NCBI GenBank assembly: GCA_017424085.1
Contig: JAFPBP010000344.1
Coordinates: 1-8,995 of the forward strand
Direction of reading: 5' to 3'
Length of the DNA: 8,995 nt
Source of the DNA: Clostridia bacterium
GTDB lineage: Bacteria > Bacillota > Clostridia > Oscillospirales > UBA644
A model generated the notes under the pieces. It made no database searches and was not told where the DNA came from. It saw only the letters and a list, made by a program, of their open reading frames with translations. Of the stretch, positions 1-4,755 are shown piece by piece. The position numbers were made by a program, and so were the translations under genes. Positions within the stretch are counted from its first letter, which is position 1. Every line of letters starts with the position of its first letter.

Positions 1-297
1 GCGTCTGCCCCCTCCTACCACATTGTCAAAGCCACCATCGAAACCGAGGTTGCACCTCTGGTGGGCAGCGAAAAGCAATCGGAGGAGCTGGTCCGATATC
101 TGCTCAACGAATTTGAATCGGATCCTCAAAAGATCTGGGACAGCAATATTTTCGGCAAATCCCTCTACGAGCTGGTCAACGAAGGGTTGCACACCAAGAT
201 CAGCCATCTGTCCGACGATTCCCGTCTGAAGCTGCGGGAGACGCTGGAAAAGATCACCAACGAGGGCAGCGGCGGATTGATCTGTATTATCCTGTAA
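1..297 (+). CDS. spoIVA: Stage IV sporulation protein A, C-terminal part (5' end outside window)
   Basis: SpoIVA is the ATPase that polymerises on the forespore surface in the mother cell and forms the basement layer on which the spore coat assembles. Only the last 98 residues are visible, read in frame from base 1 (ASAPSYHIVKATIETEV...) to TAA at 295-297. The family's C-terminal signature is clear: the VGSEKQSEELV segment, then DPQKIWDSNIFGKSLYELVNEGL, and the terminal GGLICIIL that anchors SpoIVA at the forespore membrane. The N-terminal ATPase domain lies to the left of the window. A strong terminator follows within a few bases, so spoIVA ends its transcription unit here. A GTG at 61 is internal and not the start. 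I am very sure of the family from the C-terminal sequence. Confidence 0.95.
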   Translation, partial: ASAPSYHIVKATIETEVAPLVGSEKQSEELVRYLLNEFESDPQKIWDSNIFGKSLYELVNEGLHTKISHLSDDSRLKLRETLEKITNEGSGGLICIIL

Positions 298-299
298 AC

Positions 300-344
300 A
301 AAATCCCCGTGGGGAGGATTTCGCCTCTCTGCGGGGATTTTCTT
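300..344 (+). terminator. Intrinsic terminator after spoIVA
   Basis: A 10-bp stem pairs AAAATCCCCG (300-309) with CGGGGATTTT (332-341). A second inner stem, GAGG (314-317) with CCTC (324-327), stacks inside the loop. A T-rich tail follows at 338-344. It starts 3 bases after the spoIVA stop codon. Confidence 0.88.
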
Positions 345-392
345 CACGGGCAGGTAAATTCAAAACACTTTGTAACAAAACCCGAAATCCCG

Positions 393-421
393 TTGAAATC
401 GGGCGGAAAATGTGGTACAAT
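393..421 (+). promoter_or_regulatory. Sigma-A-type promoter of the HAD phosphatase gene
   Basis: The -35 box TTGAAA (393-398) is separated by exactly 17 bases from the -10 box TACAAT (416-421). A TG dinucleotide at 413-414, one base before the -10 box, makes it an extended -10 promoter. It lies about 45 bases before the start codon and downstream of the spoIVA terminator, so the phosphatase gene is probably expressed on its own in vegetative cells. Confidence 0.8.
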
Positions 422-467
422 GAAGGCAACGGACGACCCTTGTAAAATTCAGATACAGGAGTTATGT

Positions 468-1193
468 ATGAAAAACGTAAAGCTGATCGCCTTTGATCTG
501 GACGGGACCTTGACCCAGCACAAATCCCCCCTCTCCCCCGAGAACCGCGCCGCGCTGGTCAAGCTGTCGCAAAAGTATAAGCTGCTCATGGCGGGTGCGG
601 GACAATGCCGCCGCATTTTCGATCAGATGGAGCATTTCCCCATCGATATCATCGGAAACTACGGCATGCAGTACGCCCGTTACAATCCCGAGACCAAGGA
701 TATTGACATCCTTCGAAACGAATCGGTCACAGCCTGCGACCGAGAGACGGTGGAGGCACGGGTGAATGCCCTGCGCCGCGACTACGGCTACACCGAATAC
801 AAGGGCAACAACGTGGAATATCACCCCTCGGGCTGCCTCACCTTCCCCATTCTCGGAACCAAGGCGGACATCGCAGACAAGCTTGCCTTCGACCCCGACC
901 GCAAGAAGCGCCGCGTGTTCTACGATCGCGTGGTGGCGGATTTTCCCGAATACACCGTATTCATCGGAGGCTCCTCCTCCTTTGACATGGCGCCCAAGCC
1001 CTACGATAAATACTACGCTCTGGACCTCTATTGCAAGGAGCACGGGCTGACCCACGATCAGGTGGTCTACGTGGGCGACGACTACGGTCCCGGAGGCAAC
1101 GACGAGGCGGTATTCAAATCGGACATTCCCTCGATAAAGGTGGACGACTACCGCAAATTCCCCGAATACATGAAGGAATACTTAGAAGACTGA
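468..1193 (+). CDS. HAD-superfamily (IIB) hydrolase, phosphomannomutase-like
   Basis: A 241-residue cytosolic HAD enzyme. Motif I is DLDGT with nucleophile Asp10 and acid/base Asp12. A C2-type cap lies in the middle (about residues 85-175). The SFDMAPKPYDKYYAL segment supplies the motif III lysine (Lys181), and VGDDYGPGGNDEAVF (202-216) is motif IV. The phrases SFD..P..(Y/W)DK..AL and GD...PGGND are typical of the eukaryotic-type phosphomannomutase branch of HAD-IIB, so the substrate is probably a hexose phosphate, either as a mutase or as a phosphatase. This is inferred, not shown. One oddity: the motif II region reads MAGAGQ (41-46), where most relatives have a Ser or Thr. The start is ATG at 468, with AGGAG at 457-461 six bases upstream; the frame is open back to 309, but that stretch covers the terminator and promoter. 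The gene is monocistronic, between its own promoter and terminator. Confidence 0.85.
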   Translation: MKNVKLIAFDLDGTLTQHKSPLSPENRAALVKLSQKYKLLMAGAGQCRRIFDQMEHFPIDIIGNYGMQYARYNPETKDIDILRNESVTACDRETVEARVNALRRDYGYTEYKGNNVEYHPSGCLTFPILGTKADIADKLAFDPDRKKRRVFYDRVVADFPEYTVFIGGSSSFDMAPKPYDKYYALDLYCKEHGLTHDQVVYVGDDYGPGGNDEAVFKSDIPSIKVDDYRKFPEYMKEYLED

Positions 1194-1198
1194 AACAA

Positions 1199-1228
1199 CT
1201 CCCCATGGAAGATCCATGGGGAGCTTTT
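1199..1228. terminator. Terminator between convergent HAD and lipoprotein genes
   Basis: A perfect 10-bp stem, CTCCCCATGG (1199-1208) with CCATGGGGAG (1214-1223), has a 5-base loop and is followed on the + strand by CTTTT. It begins 5 bases after the HAD stop codon. Read on the - strand it is followed by TTGTTT, so it may also end transcription of the lipoprotein gene, whose stop codon is 10 bases away. Confidence 0.85.
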
Positions 1229-1238
1229 ATGCAATGAA

Positions 1239-2366
1239 TTATTGATAGTCCTTCGTGAACACGCTGACCTTATAGGTATGACAATCCTTTGCGTGGGGGA
1301 TCATCACGTCCTCGATGATCCGCTTCTTGACCCGACCCGAGGACATGGTGGGGTAAATGATTCGAAACAGAGACGAGCGGTAGGTTCCCGTGCCCCCTTG
1401 ATCGTGAGCGGTCTGAACCATGGTTCCGTCGGGGAAATACGCCATGCCCTTCACGCTGGCTTTGGTATACTGATTCGCCTGAAGATCGGTTGCGGAAACG
1501 GTGCCGTTCACCGAATCAAAGACATAAACGGTCTTGGAGGTGGAGACCCAATATTTTCCGGGATAACCGTATGCGGGAGAAAGATCGTGACCGCCGCCCG
1601 AGGGAAGGGACACCTCCATGCCGTTCACCGCCGTGATTCTGGCATCCATCGTCCCCTCACCGTAAACGTCGATGGCAATGATCTCCCGATTTCCCAGCGC
1701 CCAGACCACGTCCTGCTGAGGGTCGTAGCAAACCCCATGGGCAGACTTCAGAGAAACGGTGGAAGAAGGCTTTTTCGCCCCCGCAGAGAGGGGATAATAC
1801 AAAATGCAACCGTTGTCGGTATTGGAATTTCCCGAGCAGGCAAGGATCAGATCCCCGTTGGGAAGAAGCTCTGCGGAATGCGGACCATTACCGGGCTTAT
1901 CCTCAAACAACAGCTCTTTGGTCTCGTAGCTCACGATGCCGACCCATCCACCCGAGCCGCAGAACACCACAACGTCGCAGCCGTAATAGGGAGAATAGCG
2001 CAGACGGGTGGAGTCCATGGTCACCGAAACGTTGCCCATCTTTGAGTTTTTCGCATCGGTAGTAGCCCATTCCCAAATGATGCCCTCCTCGACGCTCCAA
2101 TCCTCGGGGTGATCGCCGCTCTTATTCAGATCCACAACGAAGATCCCGCGGGCGGAAACGTCCATGATGATCTTATGCTCGATCTCGGGATCAAACAAGG
2201 GAGGCTTCTTCTCTTCCGTGACGCCGGAGGTATCCGAGGAGGAGACCGAAGCCTCCGTATCGGTGCCCGACGCTTCGGGCTCCTCGGAAGGATCCTCGCA
2301 GGCTACGGCAGAAAGTGCCATCAGGAGCGCAAAAAGGAGCAAAATAACTTGCTTCATCGTTTTCAT
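1239..2366 (-). CDS. Secreted lipoprotein with propeller-like repeat body, function unknown
   Basis: A 375-residue protein. Residues 1-22 form a lipoprotein signal peptide: basic start (MKTMK), hydrophobic core VILLLFALLMALSAVA, then Cys23 as the likely lipidated residue, so it should be anchored outside the membrane. Residues 24-55 are a Ser/Thr/Glu/Asp-rich linker. The remainder has recurring short beta-strand stretches that look like propeller blades (for example GIFVVDL, DVVVFCGSGGWVGIVSY, HSAELLPNGDLILACSG, SAHGVCYDPQQDVVWALG, KGMAYFPDGTMVQTAH). It resembles extracellular proteins of uncharacterised WD40/NHL-like families; DUF6528 is a possible match but was not tested. No catalytic motif is recognised. 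The start is ATG at 2366 with AGGGGA (2373-2378) six bases upstream; a second ATG at 2357 is possible. A palindrome GGGGATTCCCC (2367-2377) overlaps the ribosome-binding site. The gene has its own promoter and is separated from yabR by a terminator. Confidence 0.75.
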   Translation of the reverse strand: MKTMKQVILLLFALLMALSAVACEDPSEEPEASGTDTEASVSSSDTSGVTEEKKPPLFDPEIEHKIIMDVSARGIFVVDLNKSGDHPEDWSVEEGIIWEWATTDAKNSKMGNVSVTMDSTRLRYSPYYGCDVVVFCGSGGWVGIVSYETKELLFEDKPGNGPHSAELLPNGDLILACSGNSNTDNGCILYYPLSAGAKKPSSTVSLKSAHGVCYDPQQDVVWALGNREIIAIDVYGEGTMDARITAVNGMEVSLPSGGGHDLSPAYGYPGKYWVSTSKTVYVFDSVNGTVSATDLQANQYTKASVKGMAYFPDGTMVQTAHDQGGTGTYRSSLFRIIYPTMSSGRVKKRIIEDVMIPHAKDCHTYKVSVFTKDYQ

Positions 2367-2396
2367 GGGGATTCCCCTTTCCCACCTTTTGCTTTT

Positions 2397-2425
2397 ATTA
2401 TATCAAGTTTCCGCGCAAATTGCAA
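2397..2425 (-). promoter_or_regulatory. Sigma-A-type promoter of the lipoprotein gene
   Basis: On the - strand, TTGCAA (2420-2425) is followed after 17 bases by a perfect TATAAT (2397-2402). Transcription would start near 2390, about 25 bases before the ATG at 2366. Further upstream the region is AT-rich and has three TTTCAC copies on the + strand. Confidence 0.75.
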
Positions 2426-2480
2426 GAGGAGGACCCCCATCTGCACAAAAGTTCCGATAAATAAAACAATTCCCCCGAAA

Positions 2481-2511
2481 TTTCACAGTTTTTCACAAAT
2501 TCATTTTTCAC
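2481..2511. repeat. Three short TTTCAC repeats upstream of the lipoprotein promoter
   Basis: TTTCAC occurs at 2481-2486, 2491-2496 and 2506-2511 (GTGAAA on the - strand), in an AT-rich stretch. It lies 56-86 bases upstream of the lipoprotein -35 box. It could be an operator or an upstream AT-rich element, but such short AT-rich repeats can arise by chance. Confidence 0.3.
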
Positions 2512-2534
2512 CTGCATAAAGATCGATTATATAT

Positions 2535-2563
2535 AAAAAAATGCCGCACGTCACGTGCGGCAT
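2535..2563 (-). terminator. Intrinsic terminator at the end of the hup-yabR operon
   Basis: A perfect 10-bp stem, ATGCCGCACG (2541-2550) with CGTGCGGCAT (2554-2563), has a 3-base loop. Read on the - strand it is followed by six T residues (2535-2540). It lies 8 bases past the yabR stop codon and separates yabR from the lipoprotein gene. Confidence 0.92.
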
Positions 2564-2571
2564 TTGTGTTC

Positions 2572-3000
2572 TCATTTACGGGAGCGCTTTCTTCTGCCTC
2601 CGTCTTCCTTTGCCTTCAGATCGGAAAGCTTGGAATCGGAATCCTGCTTGAATTTCAGAAGCATATCCTCAAAGGAGGCGGGCGCTTTGGGTTCGGGGGC
2701 AAAATCGGGAACCGAAGGACGGGTATATTCGTTCTTCGGCGCGGGGCGGCGGGGCGCCTCGGGCTTGGGCTGCGCTTGACGAATGGACAGATTGATCCGC
2801 CCCTTTTCATCCACGCTGACAATCTTCACCTTCACCACATCGCCCACCTTCAGGTGCTCGTTGATGTCGGTGACGAAACCTGCAGAGATCTCCGAAATAT
2901 GTACCAGACCCGACTTTCCCTCCTCCAGCGAGACGAAGGCGCCGAACTTGGCGATTCCGGTGACCTTACCTTCCATGACAGTTCCGATTTCTATTGTCAT
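2572..3000 (-). CDS. yabR: S1-domain RNA-binding protein, YabR family
   Basis: A 142-residue protein. Residues 4-74 form one S1 (OB-fold) domain of the general-stress/polyribonucleotide-binding type: GTVMEGKVTGIAKFGAFV, then GLVHISEIS, then VGDVVKVKIVSVDEKGRINLSIRQ. A Pro-rich linker (77-106) follows, then the segment FEDMLLKFKQDSDSKLSDLK (110-129) that recurs in clostridial YabR-type proteins, and a basic tail GGRRKRSRK. It is expected to bind RNA or the ribosome in the cytosol; the exact role is not established. It is the last gene of the operon, 64 bases after divIC, as in the yabO-yabP-yabQ-divIC-yabR order of Bacillus. The ATG at 3000 has no Shine-Dalgarno in the usual place. The nearest, AAGGGAG (3037-3043), lies 36 bases upstream beyond a hairpin, which suggests unusual initiation. 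Confidence 0.88.
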   Translation of the reverse strand: MTIEIGTVMEGKVTGIAKFGAFVSLEEGKSGLVHISEISAGFVTDINEHLKVGDVVKVKIVSVDEKGRINLSIRQAQPKPEAPRRPAPKNEYTRPSVPDFAPEPKAPASFEDMLLKFKQDSDSKLSDLKAKEDGGRRKRSRK

Positions 3001-3029
3001 ATTGACTGACGGGACGGTGACGGCGTCAC
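2997..3029 (-). CDS. Possible 10-codon leader ORF overlapping yabR (uncertain)
   Basis: GTG at 3029-3027 opens a frame reading VTPSPSRQSI and ending at TGA 2999-2997, which overlaps the yabR start as ATGA. The Shine-Dalgarno AAGGGAG (3037-3043) is 7 bases upstream of this GTG, an ideal distance. Translating this leader could deliver ribosomes to yabR by coupling. The peptide itself has no recognisable function. The competing explanation is that the same Shine-Dalgarno serves yabR directly across the hairpin. Confidence 0.3.
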   Translation of the reverse strand: MTPSPSRQSI

Positions 3030-3035
3030 ATCCCG
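3010..3035 (-). promoter_or_regulatory. Hairpin between a Shine-Dalgarno and the yabR start
   Basis: On the - strand CGGGA (3035-3031) pairs with TCCCG (3014-3010), and GTGAC (3029-3025) pairs with GTCAC (3021-3017) around a GCC loop, with a 1x2 internal loop between the helices. The Shine-Dalgarno AAGGGAG (3037-3043) lies just 5' of the hairpin and yabR's ATG 9 bases 3' of it. With the hairpin formed, the effective SD-to-ATG distance would be about 10 bases. Confidence 0.55.
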
Positions 3036-3049
3036 ACTCCCTTCAAATT

Positions 3050-3075
3050 AAAAATAGTTCGGGATCAATATCCCG
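3050..3075 (-). promoter_or_regulatory. Hairpin over the divIC stop codon with downstream U-run
   Basis: On the - strand CGGGAT (3075-3070) and ATCCCG (3065-3060) form a perfect 6-bp stem with a 4-base loop. The divIC stop codon TGA (3067-3065) lies inside it. Five T residues follow at 3054-3050, after a 5-base gap. It could be a weak or conditional terminator that reduces yabR expression, or simply an RNA-stabilising hairpin. A translating ribosome reaching the stop would melt it. Confidence 0.45.
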
Positions 3076-3343
3076 TAATGTCCTGATAGACCTTTTCGTT
3101 GGAATATCCGTAACCGAGGTTATCCTCCGCTTGATTACGGTAGAAATCTTCCTCGTTTTCTTCCGACAAAATATCCTCTAATTCTCCGTTTTTCAGCTTC
3201 TGCTCACGGATCTTGTGAGAAATGGCTTCGATCTCGGCATCCTTTTTGGCGATGTCGATCTTCTTGACCACGAAATTCGTCAGGCATACGGCAAACACGA
3301 CGACAAGGAAGATCCGGACGAATTGCTTGACGCGTTTCGGCAA
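3065..3343 (-). CDS. divIC: Cell division protein DivIC (FtsB-like septum formation initiator)
   Basis: A 92-residue bitopic membrane protein. A basic start (MPKRVKQF) precedes one membrane segment at about residues 9-26 (RIFLVVVFAVCLTNFVV), then a charged heptad-like coiled coil (about 28-63) and the C-terminal NQAEDNLGYGYSNEKVYQDI motif typical of DivIC/FtsB. In the divisome it partners FtsL and DivIB and helps activate septal peptidoglycan synthesis. The start is TTG at 3343, supported by AAGGGA (3350-3355) six bases upstream inside the end of yabQ; no ATG fits the family's N-terminus. The gap to yabQ is 3 bases, so translation is probably coupled. Family membership rests on length, topology, the C-terminal motif and the conserved position between yabQ and yabR. 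Confidence 0.9.
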   Translation of the reverse strand: MPKRVKQFVRIFLVVVFAVCLTNFVVKKIDIAKKDAEIEAISHKIREQKLKNGELEDILSEENEEDFYRNQAEDNLGYGYSNEKVYQDITGY

Positions 3344-3346
3344 ATG

Positions 3347-3730
3347 CTATCCCTTGCTTTCTTCGGACGGTTTGTGTAATGCGCTTTGTTTGTGTGTGCG
3401 GCGGTCGGTGCGACCGCGAAAAAATGCTTTTGCACGTCGGCTCAATGCCACCGTTCCCTGCCCCAACGTGCCTCGGAACGCCACTCCTCCCACGAAAAAC
3501 GCCGCGAGGATAAACAGGCGCACCGTTCCGTCATTGACCTCGAATACGAATATAAACGAGGCGACGGCGGCGAGAACGAAATAAAACAGATCCTGAAACA
3601 GCACCGCAACGGGGTGACAGGATACGAAAACACGAAACACCCGCAATACGTCGTACGCTGCGCCGAGTCCCACGCCGAACAGCAGCGAATACAGTAATAC
3701 CGTCAGCTGCTGTGCGTTCGAAAGCCCCAT
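3347..3730 (-). CDS. yabQ: Spore cortex biosynthesis protein YabQ
   Basis: A 127-residue membrane protein needed for spore cortex formation; in Bacillus it sits in the outer forespore membrane. Hydrophobic segments lie at about residues 9-25, 42-64 and 71-88. The N-terminal helix ends in the family's conserved pattern G-x6-YD-x2-R-x2-R (Gly19, Tyr26-Asp27, Arg30, Arg33). The tail from about residue 98 is basic and hydrophilic (SRRAKAFFRGRTDRRTHK), presumably cytosolic. I chose ATG at 3730 because AAGGGGG (3740-3746) is 9 bases upstream; a GTG at 3736, adding two residues, would be only 3 bases from it. The Shine-Dalgarno overlaps the yabP stop codon, implying tight coupling with yabP. Confidence 0.88.
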   Translation of the reverse strand: MGLSNAQQLTVLLYSLLFGVGLGAAYDVLRVFRVFVSCHPVAVLFQDLFYFVLAAVASFIFVFEVNDGTVRLFILAAFFVGGVAFRGTLGQGTVALSRRAKAFFRGRTDRRTHKQSALHKPSEESKG

Positions 3731-3744
3731 CCTCACCCGCCCCC

Positions 3745-4005
3745 TTATTTCAAAATGCGGGCAAGGAAGGACTCGTGTTTTTTTCGCAGTTTCGTGTATT
3801 CCACGCTTCCGACCTCTCCCTCCAGATCGACCTCACCGATCTCAAGGGATAAGCGGGATATCCGCAGGGATCTCCCTTTGATCAAAAGATCCCCCAGCGT
3901 CGTTACCATGGAAACACAGGATTCATCAAACCCGCATACGTCCGTAACACCCGTTACGGAAAGCGCTTGGCGGTTCTTCAAAATGACGTTTTGCGTATCG
4001 TTCAT
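3745..4005 (-). CDS. yabP: Sporulation protein YabP
   Basis: An 86-residue protein of the YabP/YqfC family, expressed in the mother cell during sporulation in Bacillus; its biochemical role is not known. The family pattern runs the length of the protein: LSVTGVTDVCGFDE (15-28), TTLGDLLIKGRSLRISRLSLEIGEVDLEGEVGSVEY (35-70), a mostly beta fold with no membrane segment. The ATG at 4005 is preceded by GAGGGGGA about 8 bases upstream. It lies between rqcP (42-base gap) and yabQ, the standard order. That 42-base gap and the end of rqcP contain a possible sigma-E promoter, consistent with the sporulation role. Confidence 0.92.
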   Translation of the reverse strand: MNDTQNVILKNRQALSVTGVTDVCGFDESCVSMVTTLGDLLIKGRSLRISRLSLEIGEVDLEGEVGSVEYTKLRKKHESFLARILK

Positions 4006-4029
4006 AACCCAATCCCCCTCTACCCTATC

Positions 4030-4058
4030 AAGGTATGAGGGAAACGGTTATTCTATGA
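4030..4058 (-). promoter_or_regulatory. Possible sigma-E promoter of yabP-yabQ
   Basis: On the - strand TCATAGA (4058-4052) is followed after 14 bases by CATACCTT (4037-4030). The sigma-E consensus is about KMATATT, 13-14 bases, CATACAMT; I count 5 of 7 and 6 of 8 matches with correct spacing. It overlaps the end of rqcP, and transcription would start roughly 20 bases before the yabP ATG. In Bacillus, yabP is also under sigma-E control, which supports the reading. Confidence 0.5.
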
Positions 4059-4290
4059 CTCGGTACATGGAATCCGCATCGGCTTTTTGGGCGTGCTCGG
4101 TGACACGCAGGACCTCCACCTTCAAGGGGGCGGTGCCGAGAGCGATCTCCAGAACGTCCCCCACCTTCACGTCGTGGGCGGGCTTTGCGGGCTTGCCGTT
4201 AACGTTGACGCGGGAGGCGGAGCAAGCGTCGCTTGCCACGGTCCTGCGCTTGATGAGGCGGGAAACCTTCAGATATTTATCAAGACGCAT
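4048..4290 (-). CDS. rqcP: Ribosome quality control factor RqcP (YabO), S4 domain
   Basis: An 80-residue protein consisting of one S4 RNA-binding domain (MRLDKYLKVSRLIKRRTVA, then SRVNVNGKPAKPAHDVKVGDVLEI) with a short C-terminal extension. RqcP works with RqcH on stalled 50S subunits and is needed for C-terminal poly-alanine tailing. The RNA-contacting arginines known in the family, Arg2 and Arg16, are both present. The gene starts 3 bases after the hup stop codon (ATG at 4290) and has no obvious Shine-Dalgarno of its own, so it probably depends on ribosomes finishing hup. It is close in length and sequence to Bacillus YabO. Confidence 0.93.
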   Translation of the reverse strand: MRLDKYLKVSRLIKRRTVASDACSASRVNVNGKPAKPAHDVKVGDVLEIALGTAPLKVEVLRVTEHAQKADADSMYRVIE

Positions 4291-4293
4291 TGA

Positions 4294-4569
4294 TTATTTC
4301 ACAGCGTCCTTCAGAATGCGGCCGGCCTTGAAAACGGGAACCTTGGTAGAGGGGATCTTAATGGTCTCTTCGGGCTTCTGGGGATTACGGCCTTCTCTTG
4401 CGGCTCTTTCACGAACGTCAAAGCTGCCGAAGCCGACCAGCTGAACCTTGTCGCCTGCCTTCAGGGTTTCGGTGATGGTATCCAGGCAGCAATCGAGGAC
4501 CTTGGTAGCGTCCTTCTTGGAAATGTCCAGTTTCTCAGCGACAACGGAAATCAATTCAAACTTATTCAT
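4294..4569 (-). CDS. hup: DNA-binding protein HU
   Basis: A 91-residue HU-family histone-like protein that dimerises, binds DNA without strong sequence preference and bends it. The N-terminal dimerisation helices (MNKFELISVVAEKLDISKKDATKVLDCCLDTI) are followed by the VQLVGFGSFDVRERAAREGRNPQ signature (42-64), with the intercalating Pro63 at the tip of the beta arm, and the closing KVPVFKAGRILKDAV helix. The ATG at 4569 has AAAGGAGA (4576-4583) at a good distance. It is the first gene of the operon, as in many Clostridia, downstream of a strong promoter and a leader of about 140 bases that carries a terminator-like hairpin. HU is abundant in cells, so partial termination or RNA processing after it would make sense. 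Confidence 0.95.
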   Translation of the reverse strand: MNKFELISVVAEKLDISKKDATKVLDCCLDTITETLKAGDKVQLVGFGSFDVRERAAREGRNPQKPEETIKIPSTKVPVFKAGRILKDAVK

Positions 4570-4636
4570 TTTTTTTCTCCTTTAAGAAAAAGTATTTTTG
4601 TATTTCAGTTCCCCATGCAGGAATGAACTTACCGAT

Positions 4637-4657
4637 AAAAAATGCGCGTGAACGCGC
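4637..4657 (-). terminator. Terminator-like hairpin in the hup leader (possible attenuator)
   Basis: On the - strand GCGCG (4657-4653) and CGCGC (4648-4644) form a 5-bp all-GC stem with a TTCA loop, followed after one A by six T residues (4642-4637). It lies between the hup promoter and its start codon. It could end readthrough from spoVB, or act as a leader attenuator. The stem is short, so its efficiency is uncertain. Confidence 0.5.
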
Positions 4658-4715
4658 GGAAATATGATCGCGATTCTGCCTCAAAATTGAGAAAAAAACC
4701 GTGAGTGTTACTATT

Positions 4716-4744
4716 ATTTTACACTATTTTCCCGCATTTTTCAA
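4716..4744 (-). promoter_or_regulatory. Sigma-A-type promoter of the hup operon
   Basis: On the - strand TTGAAA (4744-4739) is followed after 17 bases by TAAAAT (4721-4716). It begins 11 bases past the spoVB stop codon. Predicted transcription starts near 4709, giving a leader of about 140 bases. An inverted repeat, AGTGT (4704-4708) with ACACT (4721-4725), flanks the -10 box and start site; it may be an operator or a weak spoVB terminator, since seven T residues follow on the - strand at 4698-4692. Confidence 0.75.
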
Positions 4745-4755
4745 GGGGAAAGTTA

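Noticed and set aside
309..467. Extended start of the HAD gene at 309
   Set aside because: This in-frame extension translates the spoIVA terminator and the HAD promoter. The ATG at 468 has a good ribosome-binding site and begins directly at the HAD N-terminal strand.
462..1055. - strand open frame (197 codons) opposite the HAD gene
   Set aside because: No ribosome-binding site and a Val/Gly-rich product; the + strand frame carries all the HAD motifs.
1242..2045. Long + strand open frame (267 codons) opposite the lipoprotein gene
   Set aside because: Antisense shadow with low-complexity Gly/His/Arg composition; the - strand gene has a signal peptide, promoter and ribosome-binding site.
4667..4691. 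Palindromes ATCGCGAT (4667-4674) and CTCAAAATTGAG (4680-4691) in the hup leader
   Set aside because: Both are short, would have loops of two bases or none, and lack a position that suggests function.
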